A DNA stretch of 19,941 nt. It comes from RGIG5612 sp963591145 (lineage in GTDB: Bacteria > Bacillota > Clostridia > Lachnospirales > Lachnospiraceae). Each line of letters begins with the position of its first letter. Position 1 is the stretch's first letter. The stretch spans positions 1 to 19,941 of the forward strand of contig CAVARE010000066.1 of the NCBI GenBank assembly GCA_963591145.1, in the 5' to 3' direction. The notes beneath the pieces were generated by a model, which did no database searches, was not told the origin of the DNA, and was given only the letters and a program-made list of their open reading frames with translations. Below are positions 13,300 through 19,941 of the stretch, piece by piece. A program made the position numbers and the translations under genes.

Positions 13300-14850
13300 T
13301 TATTCAGCTATTACCAGCTGTCCATCCACACGTGAGAACTGGCTCAGGAATTCCCATCCATTAACTGCAAATGAAGGAGCTGTCCAGTGAGGCATTCCCT
13401 CAACTGCTATAATCTGCGCCATAACTACACCATTTTCATTAAGATACTGTGCAAATGTATGAACAGCACCATCCATTCGCTTGGTGAATACCTTGTCAGC
13501 TGTAATGCCGATTACATTGTCATCAGTCTTCTCTGGTACTGTTGTAAGTCCATTTGCTGCGAGCCATTTGCCCAGACCTGTCACATTATCATCAGACAGA
13601 GGAAGCTGCGCCATGTCGCAAGTGCCGAGCTGAAGCATTACAGGTGCGTAATTGGTTGCGGCAAGATCTTCTTCGGTCACATTCCATTCAGCCGATATAA
13701 CGGTTTCTTCCTCCTGCTCCTGCGTATCCTCACCTACAACAGCAAGGCCACGAGCACTTGAATTGGCCGCAATAGCTGCTACCTTACTATTATTTTTAGC
13801 AGCCATCAGGAATGATGCCATTCCACCCATAGACTGTCCGACGCAATAGATTCTGGTATAGTCGATCGGAAGTCCTGCAGCTTCCATTTCAGCAAGCTGT
13901 GCATCCATATCCTCAACCAGGTACTCAGCATCTACTCTGTTAGGAACAACAACCATGAATTCATTGTCATAGCAGATCTCAACCCAGCCATGATCTGTTG
14001 CCTCAAACATGGTGCCGCCGCCGCCATGATAGTCAAATACTACAGGATAGAGCTTATCATTTCCTTCCTCAGTCATGTAATCAGGAACATATGTAACATA
14101 TGCCTTGTCCTCATCATCCATGTAGTTCGGAGTTTCAATTATTCCGCGACCCTGCCAGTACTGAATCATGTAATCATCAGCAACCTTATCATCACCTAAA
14201 AGCACCAATTCATACTTGATGCGCTCAAGCACCTTCTCACCCATCTGGCTGTTGATAAATGCATCAATGTCAAATGTATCATCGCCATTACCCTGTACGA
14301 TCTGATATGCACTGTAAAATCCGCCATATATAGTAGAATCGAACCACATTTCCTTGCCATCATAATCTCTGACAAATCCTGTATAGTCATCTGATTCTGC
14401 TGTAGGAACAGTTGGCATCTGAGCTTCCTCCGAAGCACCATCCGCTGATTCATCTGCCTGTGCATCTTCTGATGCTTCATCTGCTACCGCATCAGCTGCT
14501 TCACCAGCCTCTGCTCTATCGCCCTCCCATGCGTTCTCGCTGGCCATAGCGTCATCCCACATCTGCTGTGCATCGCCTGATACGAAGCCTGTAAGATCAT
14601 AATCTACAGTAACTACACCATCAGCGACCGTTCCTTCCAGAATCTGCTCCTCATCGAAGCATTCAAATGTAATATAGAATGCACTGAGATCGTCGTTAGT
14701 CGATACTGTTATCTCTGCCTCACCGAATCCATAGGATCCGTCAAATACCTTGGTCTGTGTGTAGCCTTCTGGAACATCACCGGCCATGGTGAAGCCTGCA
14801 GCTGACAGAGTCATAACTGCAGTCAATGTTAATGCGATTAATTTTTTCAT
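13300..14850 (-). CDS. Secreted esterase (CE1/PHB-depolymerase-like) with one novel domain
   Basis: This 516-residue protein starts at the Met at 14848-14850, with GGAGG five bases upstream; 43 further open codons upstream cross the control region. The signal peptide (1-23) and the ~80-residue domain (29-108) are nearly identical to those of the esterase at 11221. An acidic Ala/Glu/Asp linker (about 109-155) follows. The hydrolase part shows VVFDYHGGGGTMFEATDHGW (270-289, oxyanion loop), IYCVGQSMGGMASFLMA (334-350, nucleophile Ser340), a candidate acid near 412 (QLGTCDMAQLP) and GMPHWTAP with His488. The layout fits the PHB depolymerase/feruloyl esterase group, which cleaves acyl esters on hemicellulose or pectin. 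Substrate is inferred only from the neighbours. No frame damage is seen. Confidence 0.82.
   Translation of the reverse strand: MKKLIALTLTAVMTLSAAGFTMAGDVPEGYTQTKVFDGSYGFGEAEITVSTNDDLSAFYITFECFDEEQILEGTVADGVVTVDYDLTGFVSGDAQQMWDDAMASENAWEGDRAEAGEAADAVADEASEDAQADESADGASEEAQMPTVPTAESDDYTGFVRDYDGKEMWFDSTIYGGFYSAYQIVQGNGDDTFDIDAFINSQMGEKVLERIKYELVLLGDDKVADDYMIQYWQGRGIIETPNYMDDEDKAYVTYVPDYMTEEGNDKLYPVVFDYHGGGGTMFEATDHGWVEICYDNEFMVVVPNRVDAEYLVEDMDAQLAEMEAAGLPIDYTRIYCVGQSMGGMASFLMAAKNNSKVAAIAANSSARGLAVVGEDTQEQEEETVISAEWNVTEEDLAATNYAPVMLQLGTCDMAQLPLSDDNVTGLGKWLAANGLTTVPEKTDDNVIGITADKVFTKRMDGAVHTFAQYLNENGVVMAQIIAVEGMPHWTAPSFAVNGWEFLSQFSRVDGQLVIAE
14520..14780 (-). repeat. Third copy of the ~80-residue domain coding segment
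   Basis: The segment, with the signal peptide up to the start codon at 14850, matches 12690-13017 at roughly 94 per cent by eye. Within the domain only two residues differ from the first copy of the other gene (Asp/Glu and Ile/Val), while most base changes are synonymous. Confidence 0.8.
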
Positions 14851-14917
14851 AAATACCTCCGTTTTTGTTAATACACAATCGAATGGATGCGAATTCACAA
14901 TCCATCCATATTCAACA

Positions 14918-14967
14918 TAACGAAGGCAGTATACATAATTAACCGCAACAACACTGTGACAGACGAA
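14918..14967 (-). promoter_or_regulatory. Conserved upstream block, copy 2 (second esterase)
   Basis: This block is the partner of 8657-8706: 44 of 50 bases are identical and all differences are transitions. It lies 68 to 117 bases before the start codon, between that gene and the YolD gene. Its promoter content is unclear. Confidence 0.5.
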
Positions 14968-14988
14968 AGCATTAAGCAACTGAAGCTA

Positions 14989-15408
14989 TCATTTTATTGC
15001 AACCTCTGCAATATCAGCTATTGCGACCTCTGTGCCATCTGTGAATTTAACCACACCGGTCAGCTCGTTGATGCTCTTGATCCTGCCGGATTTTATTACA
15101 TATTTCCCGCCTTCTTTTAGCTCATCTGGCTCGAAGTAAGTTATCTGTACGATTATTTCAGTACTCTCGCTTTGCACCACATAAGCAAGTGTCTTGTTAA
15201 TCTTCTCTATCTGCTCGTCGGAAATGTCGATTTTTCTGTCTGTCCGCCTGCCAGTTTCTACTATTAACCCACCGAATCCGTTTAATGCCGCAAATGGCGC
15301 GAACTGCCCAGCACGGTTTTCCATACTCATGTGCGGATGTAGGGAGGCAGGCCTTTCCATATATAGCATATCTACATATTTGCTGTTTACTTCTCGGTTT
15401 ATATTCAT
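14989..15408 (-). CDS. YolD-like protein
   Basis: This 139-residue protein has the YolD signature MENRAGQFAPFAALNGFGG (29-47), preceded by an acidic, Met-rich start and followed by a small beta domain (VVQSESTEIIVQITYFEPDE, GKYVIKSGRIKSINELTGVV, FTDGTEVAIADIAEV). YolD-like proteins are commonly encoded next to Y-family polymerases of the UvrX/YqjW type in Firmicutes and have been proposed as UmuD-like partners; the mechanism is not settled. It lies 170 bases downstream of the polymerase gene, an unusually long gap occupied by a 73-base inverted repeat. The ribosome site before the Met is weak (GTGAG). Confidence 0.88.
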   Translation of the reverse strand: MNINREVNSKYVDMLYMERPASLHPHMSMENRAGQFAPFAALNGFGGLIVETGRRTDRKIDISDEQIEKINKTLAYVVQSESTEIIVQITYFEPDELKEGGKYVIKSGRIKSINELTGVVKFTDGTEVAIADIAEVAIK

Positions 15409-15420
15409 TTTCTCACTAAT

Positions 15421-15493
15421 GTGTAACTATTCCCTCAGTATACAGAGAATCTGCCAGTGACATGGTCTCTGTAATGTGGCTGAGTAGTTACAC
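15421..15493. repeat. 73-base composite inverted repeat between polymerase and yolD
   Basis: There are three nested perfect arms: GTGTAACTA with TAGTTACAC (15421-15429, 15485-15493), CTCAG with CTGAG (15434-15438, 15480-15484), and TACAGAGA with TCTCTGTA (15441-15448, 15466-15473), around a 17-base centre. Small bulges separate the arms. It could fold as RNA in the operon or be a small inverted-repeat element that inserted between the genes. Confidence 0.7.
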
Positions 15494-15578
15494 CAATATC
15501 TTTAATAAATTTCAGTCAGGATATTCATTTTCATTTACATTTTGCACTGTAAATACGAATTAGACCTTATTCTGCCTG

Positions 15579-17144
15579 CTAAGCCTTATGTCCGCCTATC
15601 TGGCGATTCCTGTTGATCTCATTTGCTCCTTCCTCCAGGTTCATTCCCTTGAGGATAGAATTCTTGCCAAACTTTCGTCTGATCTGAAGAGCCGCCTGCT
15701 GCATACGTTTTTCCTTGTCCAGCTGCGCTTCTTCCTGCTTTTTCTTTTCTTCCTGCGCCTTGTAATCCGTAAAAAAATCCAGCTGCTCATATTCATGCGC
15801 GCCTGCCTCCAGCTCGGCCGCCTTCGATTCAGGCAGGACGTTATTGGCCGTTATATATATTTTTCTTATCAGAAGATTTCGATCAACTTCCCTGTCATAT
15901 ATCCGGAGTGCCGCATCTATTATCAGCCTGGCGGACGTTGTATATCTTCCGATATTCTGTGTTCCATGCGCGTGCTTAGGCACCTTCCTGCCATAATAAT
16001 CCGTGGCGATTTCACCCTTATATCGGCCGTTCTTAAGATTATCCACATCATAGCAGATTGTTATGACCATCTGATTGGTCACCAGTTCCTTAGATACCAG
16101 TTCCAGCGCCAGTGTATCCGCCATCTCCTTGACTATGAGCCGACCCTGTTCGAATTCATATGGGCACTGCAGCACCTGACCGTAACCCAGGCTCCGACTG
16201 CCTGGCTTGCATGCCTTGATATCAGCAATCGTACATGGCTCATATCCCCATGCATGGTCGATCAGAAGCTCCGCATTAACGCCGAACAGTTTGAACAGAT
16301 AATCCTCATTATAATAATCCTTCGGTCCTCCCAGGGAGCAACGCGCGACATCCCCCATCGTATAAATGCCCCTCTCCTCCAGCTTTCTGGCATATCCTCT
16401 TCCAACACGCCAGAAATCCGTAATCGGTCTGTGATCCCACAAGAGTTTCCTGTAGCTTAAGACATCCAGCTCTGCGATTCTGACGCCGTCCTTATCTGCC
16501 GGGATATGCTTGGCCACGATATCCATCGCCACCTTGCACAGATATAGATTCGGCGCGATCCCGGCCGTCGCCGTAATCCCTGTAGTCGCCAGAATATCTG
16601 CAATTATCATTCTGACCATCTCGTGGGCACTCATATTTCTGGCCTTCAGATATGTCGTGAGGTCGATAAATACCTCATCTACGGAATACACGTGTATGTC
16701 TTCAGGCGCAGCATATTTCAGATATATACTATATACCCTGGAGCTGTATTCCATATATTTGGACATTCGGGGCGGCGCAATAATATAGTCAAGCTCAAGC
16801 GACGGATTCTGAGCCAGTTCCACCGCATCATAGCTTTTGCCGGCAAATGTCCCCTTCACCACGGCTGCCCGCTCTCTATTAACCTGCTTCACCCTCTGCA
16901 CAACTTCAAAAAGCCTGGCTCTTCCCGGAATCTTATATTCCTTAAGAGAAGGCGTAACAGCCAGGCAAATGGTCTTCTCCGTCCTGTCAGGGTCGGCCAC
17001 AACAAGATTTGTTCTCAAGGGATCTAACCCTCTCTCCCTGCACTCAACAGAGGCGAAGAAGGATTTAAGATCTATCGCCGCATATATTCTGTTTTCATCA
17101 GATGTTTTCTTTTGCAATTCTTGCCGACTTTCTTCTATACTCAA
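15579..17144 (-). CDS. Y-family translesion DNA polymerase (UvrX/UmuC-like)
   Basis: This protein of about 521 residues copies damaged DNA. Motifs in order: YAAIDLKSFFASVECRERGL (21-40, metal ligand Asp25), YKIPGRARLFEV (70-81), YSVDEVFIDL (153-162, catalytic Asp156 and Glu157), ATAGIAPNLYLCKVAMDIVA (192-211), the helix-hairpin-helix region WRVGRGYARKLEERGIYTMG (245-264), the little-finger domain (about 315-435) and a beta-clamp motif QLDFF (454-458). A charged coiled tail follows (462-490). The start is doubtful: the longest frame begins with TTG at 17142-17144, inside the AraC gene and without a ribosome site, and another TTG lies at Leu10. The reading overlaps AraC by 47 bases, so expression may depend on translation of that gene. 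YolD follows. No clear LexA box was seen. Confidence 0.88.
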   Translation of the reverse strand: MSIEESRQELQKKTSDENRIYAAIDLKSFFASVECRERGLDPLRTNLVVADPDRTEKTICLAVTPSLKEYKIPGRARLFEVVQRVKQVNRERAAVVKGTFAGKSYDAVELAQNPSLELDYIIAPPRMSKYMEYSSRVYSIYLKYAAPEDIHVYSVDEVFIDLTTYLKARNMSAHEMVRMIIADILATTGITATAGIAPNLYLCKVAMDIVAKHIPADKDGVRIAELDVLSYRKLLWDHRPITDFWRVGRGYARKLEERGIYTMGDVARCSLGGPKDYYNEDYLFKLFGVNAELLIDHAWGYEPCTIADIKACKPGSRSLGYGQVLQCPYEFEQGRLIVKEMADTLALELVSKELVTNQMVITICYDVDNLKNGRYKGEIATDYYGRKVPKHAHGTQNIGRYTTSARLIIDAALRIYDREVDRNLLIRKIYITANNVLPESKAAELEAGAHEYEQLDFFTDYKAQEEKKKQEEAQLDKEKRMQQAALQIRRKFGKNSILKGMNLEEGANEINRNRQIGGHKA

Positions 17145-17991
17145 CTGGCGTCATATCATGATATTTCCTAAATATTTTCCCAAAATACGCACTGTCTGTA
17201 AACCCTGTTTTCATGGCAATGTCAGTAATGCTGTCCTCGGTATCTGACAGAAGTCTTCTGGCAACGCTGATCCTGTAATCGATAAGATACTCAGTGGGAG
17301 ATTTGCCTCTGATTTTCTTAAAGCATCTGGTGGCCTCCCTCGTGCTGATATTAGCTGCCGATGCGATATCATCGAGAGTCACCTTCTCCGAATAATGCCG
17401 CTGAATATATGCCACCATATGCTGCATTCTATTTTTCACACCAGCGCTCTCCTTCGGAAGGCTGGCCTCATAATCTCTGATCTCCTGAAGAGCCAGGATC
17501 CAGGCCTCAGACAGAAGGTTTCGCACCTTGAACTCATATCCCTCGACCTCTTCCAGATCCTTCAGCCGCTTCAGGATATTTATGATCCTGGCACCATTTT
17601 TCGTTTTATTGGTGAATTTAGCTACCTCTATATCAGGATTATTAATTACAGGATTCACATATTTTGTTTCAAATATTGAATGAAAATGTCCACACAGGAA
17701 TACCGGATGGAACAGATTGCACTCCTCCACAACCGGAGTATTCGTATCAATACTATATTTCGCATTCATGACATTCTTATTAAGGAGGTAAGCCTCGCCC
17801 TCGTGAATCTCGTAGGTCGATGAATTAGTATAGACCTTGATCCTGCCCTCGATTATGTAATTCAGCTCCACTTCCTCATGCCAATGCCACTCCACCCCGG
17901 CTACGCCAGCATAAGTGCCAACGATCAGCTTGTACGGGAAATCATAAGTCATCCCCTCAATAGTTTCTTGCTTGTGTTCGTCTAAATTCAT
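17098..17991 (-). CDS. AraC-family regulator with cupin sensor domain
   Basis: This 297-residue protein has an N-terminal cupin (GVEWHWHEEVELNYIIEG at 32-49 and YEIHEGEAYLLNKNVMNAKY at 60-79) and a C-terminal double helix-turn-helix. The first runs VTLDDIASAANISTREATRC (204-223), the second ITDIAMKTGFTDSAYFGKIF (255-274), ending in the family hallmark YHDMTPVEYRR. Such cupin regulators usually sense a sugar or related small molecule and activate carbohydrate genes, so it is a candidate controller of the hydrolase block to its left. The ATG at 17989-17991 is chosen because GAGG lies five bases before it and the cupin begins there. Its 3-prime end overlaps the polymerase frame. It is divergent from the small HPr-like gene. 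Confidence 0.88.
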   Translation of the reverse strand: MNLDEHKQETIEGMTYDFPYKLIVGTYAGVAGVEWHWHEEVELNYIIEGRIKVYTNSSTYEIHEGEAYLLNKNVMNAKYSIDTNTPVVEECNLFHPVFLCGHFHSIFETKYVNPVINNPDIEVAKFTNKTKNGARIINILKRLKDLEEVEGYEFKVRNLLSEAWILALQEIRDYEASLPKESAGVKNRMQHMVAYIQRHYSEKVTLDDIASAANISTREATRCFKKIRGKSPTEYLIDYRISVARRLLSDTEDSITDIAMKTGFTDSAYFGKIFRKYHDMTPVEYRRKSARIAKENI

Positions 17992-18272
17992 ATGTACCTC
18001 GTTTATAATATTGCTAACATTCGCAGCTGCACCCGTCAACATAAAAGTCATCAAAATTCGCCGCGCGCCGCAGATGGCGCAGTTGCGGATGTTTACTGTT
18101 ATTTTACATAATGCACAAAAAATGATCACATTTTTAAGCATTTTCACGATAGTTATAATCTTTCACCGTTTTTTGTCTTAATTATTATAATTTTCGTCTA
18201 TCTTAGTATATTTTTTAAGCCTATACAAGTCTATAATAAAGGCAACTTCGAAAGAACAGGAGGTAAAAAAAT
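17992..18272. other. Divergent control region of AraC and HPr-like gene
   Basis: This is a 281-base AT-rich spacer. For the plus strand it has TATAAT at 18232-18237 and an AGGAGG ribosome site. For the minus strand a TATAAC lies near 18152-18157 with a poor -35. A GC-rich patch with GCGCC/GGCGC arms near 18065-18080 lies in the AraC leader. Confidence 0.45.
18209..18237 (+). promoter_or_regulatory. Candidate promoter of the HPr-like gene
   Basis: A perfect -10 TATAAT (18232-18237) stands 36 bases before the start codon. The region 17 bases upstream (TATTTT) is a poor -35, so an activator may be needed. Confidence 0.4.
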
Positions 18273-18506
18273 ATGAAGTTATATAATATTAAAAATATCA
18301 ACAGATTTTTCGAGGCTGTCAAGGAATGTAAAGGCGACGTGAACATGGTTCTTCCTAATGAGGTTGTTAACCTTAAGAACGATGTTAAGACCTATTCTAA
18401 TATATTTTCTAGTATAACAGCATCAGAGGGAATCCCTGAACTCGACATCCGTACGGATTGTTCTGAAGATACAGTTAAGCTTCTTAGGTTTGCCATCGCA
18501 GGCTGA
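18273..18506 (+). CDS. Small HPr-like protein
   Basis: This 77-residue soluble protein begins MKLYNIKNINRFFEAVKECK, then GDVNMVLPNEVVNLKNDVKT and a Ser-rich stretch, and ends DCSEDTVKLLRFAIAG. The pattern, with a helix and a 'GDV...NLK' strand-turn followed by a second helix, matches a family of roughly 75-residue HPr-like proteins common in Lachnospiraceae, sometimes mislabelled polyA polymerase. The phosphocarrier His of true HPr is absent, so sugar phosphotransfer is unlikely. Function is unknown. The start is secure, with AGGAGG eight bases before the ATG. It is a single-gene unit between its own promoter and a strong terminator, divergent from AraC. Confidence 0.75.
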   Translation: MKLYNIKNINRFFEAVKECKGDVNMVLPNEVVNLKNDVKTYSNIFSSITASEGIPELDIRTDCSEDTVKLLRFAIAG

Positions 18507-18530
18507 TGAATAGCCACGATGCAATTTGCT

Positions 18531-18566
18531 AAAATACCCCGCCGCACAAAGTGCAGCGGGGTATTT
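18531..18566. terminator. Strong terminator after the HPr-like gene
   Basis: AAAATACCCCGC pairs with GCGGGGTATTTT across a small inner hairpin (GCAC/GTGC), followed by TCT. The A and T runs on both sides would let it work in both directions, and it may also stop the MATE transcript. Confidence 0.85.
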
Positions 18567-18684
18567 TTCTATAAAGGTCCTTTATTTCACGCACATAAAT
18601 CAACAGCCCTAATCATTCTCACGCCAGAACGGCGCGGCTCCGCACGAGAAAACAAGCTTTCGAGCAGAGGCTGCACGTTGATTC

Positions 18685-19941
18685 TCATTGCGCGAGAGCG
18701 CCAGACTTCTTGAAGTAGTGATATTTCTTATTCTTAACTACAATAAATATCCATGACATTATACATGACGCGATCTCTGCAACGAATACTGCACACCATA
18801 TGCCATCGACACCCAGTATAAGCGGCAGAACCATGACTGACAGCAGCTCGAATCCGAGCGACCTGACGATTGAAATTATTGCAGAGATAGTTCCATTGTT
18901 GAGCGCAGTGAACAATGACGATGCGAACATATTTCCACCTGACAGCAGGAAGGCCAGCAGGAATATTCTAAAGGCATGGATCGTCATTTGCTGCAGCTCG
19001 GCGTCATATCCTACGAACAGCCCTGACACTGCAGGTGCCAATATTTGCGCTGCTATAAACATTGCGACTCCGCCGGCGTATTCAATGACCATACTCTTCT
19101 TAAGCAGGTTGTTCAGTTCGCTGTTATTGCGCGCACCGTAGTGATAGCTGATGATCGGCGATGCACCGAAGGTATAACCGAACATGGCGCCGAGGAATAC
19201 GAACTGCACATACATGATGACACCATATGCGGCGACACCGTTTGAACCAATGTATTTGAGCAGCTGCAGGTTATATACCATGCTGACAACGGAAGCCGAA
19301 ATATTAGTCATCAACTCTGACAAACCATTATAGCAGGCCTTAAGAACTGGTCTTATCTCGATCTTAGTAAATGTAAATCTGAGAGGACTCGGATTCTTCC
19401 TGATGAAGAATATCATCGGGAATACTCCGCCCACGATGGCGCTGATTCCAGTTGCGATGGCCGCACCGAACACACCCATGTGAAGCCCTGCGACAAATAC
19501 TGCATCCAGCACCATGTTGGTAACACCGGCTCCAACTGTAAATAGGAGCTCAAGCTTCGGCTGCTCCGCTACATTCATAAACGACTGAAACATGTATTGG
19601 AAGATCATAGCGATCATAAAGAGTACGATCACGCGTCCATATGTCACGGCATCGTCAAACATCTCATCCGTGGCACCCAATGTTCCGGCTATGGCCGGCA
19701 TCAGGATAAATCCCGCGATACTGACCACTGCACCTATGATCGCTGCCACCTCAACTAACATGGAGAAATATCTATTTGCCCTTGCTTGGTCATTCTCCCC
19801 CAGCGCTATGCCTATCAGTGCAGTTCCGCCAGTTCCGATCATGGTGCCGCAGCCGTTAAGTATCATAAGCGCCGGCATGACGATATTAATCGCCGCAAAT
19901 GCCGTCTTGCTCGCAAAATTTGACACAAACAGTCCGTCAAC
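18685..19941 (-). CDS. MATE-family multidrug or metabolite exporter (partial, N-terminus outside)
   Basis: The C-terminal 418 residues of a polytopic exporter are in the window. The reading frame stays open to the right edge (VDGLFVSNFASKTAFAAINI), so the first helix and true start lie outside; the GTG at 19924-19926 is not the start. Typical MATE features are the SKTAFAAINIVMPALMILNG helix, GTGGTALIGIALGENDQARA (loop 2-3), VAEQPKLELLFTVGAGVTNM with VLDAVFVAGLHMGVFGAAIA (helices 5-6), and in the second half FGYTFGASPIISYHYGARNN. Such proteins use sodium or proton gradients to export cationic compounds; the substrate cannot be predicted. It runs towards the HPr-like gene and ends 119 bases from the shared terminator. 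Confidence 0.9.
   Translation of the reverse strand, partial: VDGLFVSNFASKTAFAAINIVMPALMILNGCGTMIGTGGTALIGIALGENDQARANRYFSMLVEVAAIIGAVVSIAGFILMPAIAGTLGATDEMFDDAVTYGRVIVLFMIAMIFQYMFQSFMNVAEQPKLELLFTVGAGVTNMVLDAVFVAGLHMGVFGAAIATGISAIVGGVFPMIFFIRKNPSPLRFTFTKIEIRPVLKACYNGLSELMTNISASVVSMVYNLQLLKYIGSNGVAAYGVIMYVQFVFLGAMFGYTFGASPIISYHYGARNNSELNNLLKKSMVIEYAGGVAMFIAAQILAPAVSGLFVGYDAELQQMTIHAFRIFLLAFLLSGGNMFASSLFTALNNGTISAIISIVRSLGFELLSVMVLPLILGVDGIWCAVFVAEIASCIMSWIFIVVKNKKYHYFKKSGALAQ

Noticed and set aside
14887..15120. Plus-strand reading frame starting within the conserved upstream block
   Set aside because: The downstream part runs opposite the YolD gene. Only the first 32 codons resemble the other copy, and that is treated as a finding about the block, not as a gene.
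15588..16460. Plus-strand reading frame of 290 codons
   Set aside because: It lies opposite the Y-family polymerase with all its catalytic motifs. The frame is long only because of the codon use on the other strand.
18571..18585. Palindrome ATAAAGG-T-CCTTTAT behind the terminator
   Set aside because: It is short, AT-rich and not near a start site or promoter. A chance occurrence is likely.

Overview
The window reads as a low-to-mid GC Firmicute of class Clostridia, most likely a gut or rumen Lachnospiraceae. The reasons are strong AGGAGG-type ribosome sites, sigma-A promoters, a Y-family polymerase with a YolD partner, a small HPr-like protein typical of that family, and several secreted enzymes with Lys-Lys signal peptides. 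The family assignment is inference from gene content.

Left part (1-4600): the last codons of a plus-strand membrane or wall-anchored protein, a bidirectional terminator, then minus-strand genes. These are a lipoprotein of the nucleoside hydrolase superfamily with a decayed sugar-binding-protein tail upstream, a GNAT acetyltransferase with a frameshifted remnant behind it, an AbiE-type toxin-antitoxin pair with its own promoter and inverted-repeat operator, and a one-domain EamA transporter.

Middle (4600-5585): tRNA-Cys with its own promoter and terminator, then 600 bases without an intact gene. These hold a fossil of an XRE antitoxin gene and an eight-copy TTTATA array in helical phase.

Secreted hydrolase block (5585-14850, all minus strand): a GH106-like glycoside hydrolase, a HigBA-type toxin-antitoxin pair, a Sde182-type nucleoside-hydrolase-like protein, and two alpha/beta-hydrolase esterases. 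The two esterases carry two copies and one copy of the same unrecognised ~80-residue domain. Shared upstream sequence blocks and shared 3-prime hairpin tails suggest that these genes are co-regulated or were built by duplication. Together they look like an extracellular attack on a rhamnose-containing, acylated plant polysaccharide. No transporter or SusC/D-like gene is seen with them.

Right part (14989-19941): a minus-strand AraC regulator overlaps a Y-family DNA polymerase, which is followed by YolD behind a 73-base inverted-repeat element. Divergent from AraC is a small HPr-like protein with a strong terminator. A MATE-family exporter runs off the right edge.

Most observations are direct readings. 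Functions are family-level assignments made by eye, without database searches.
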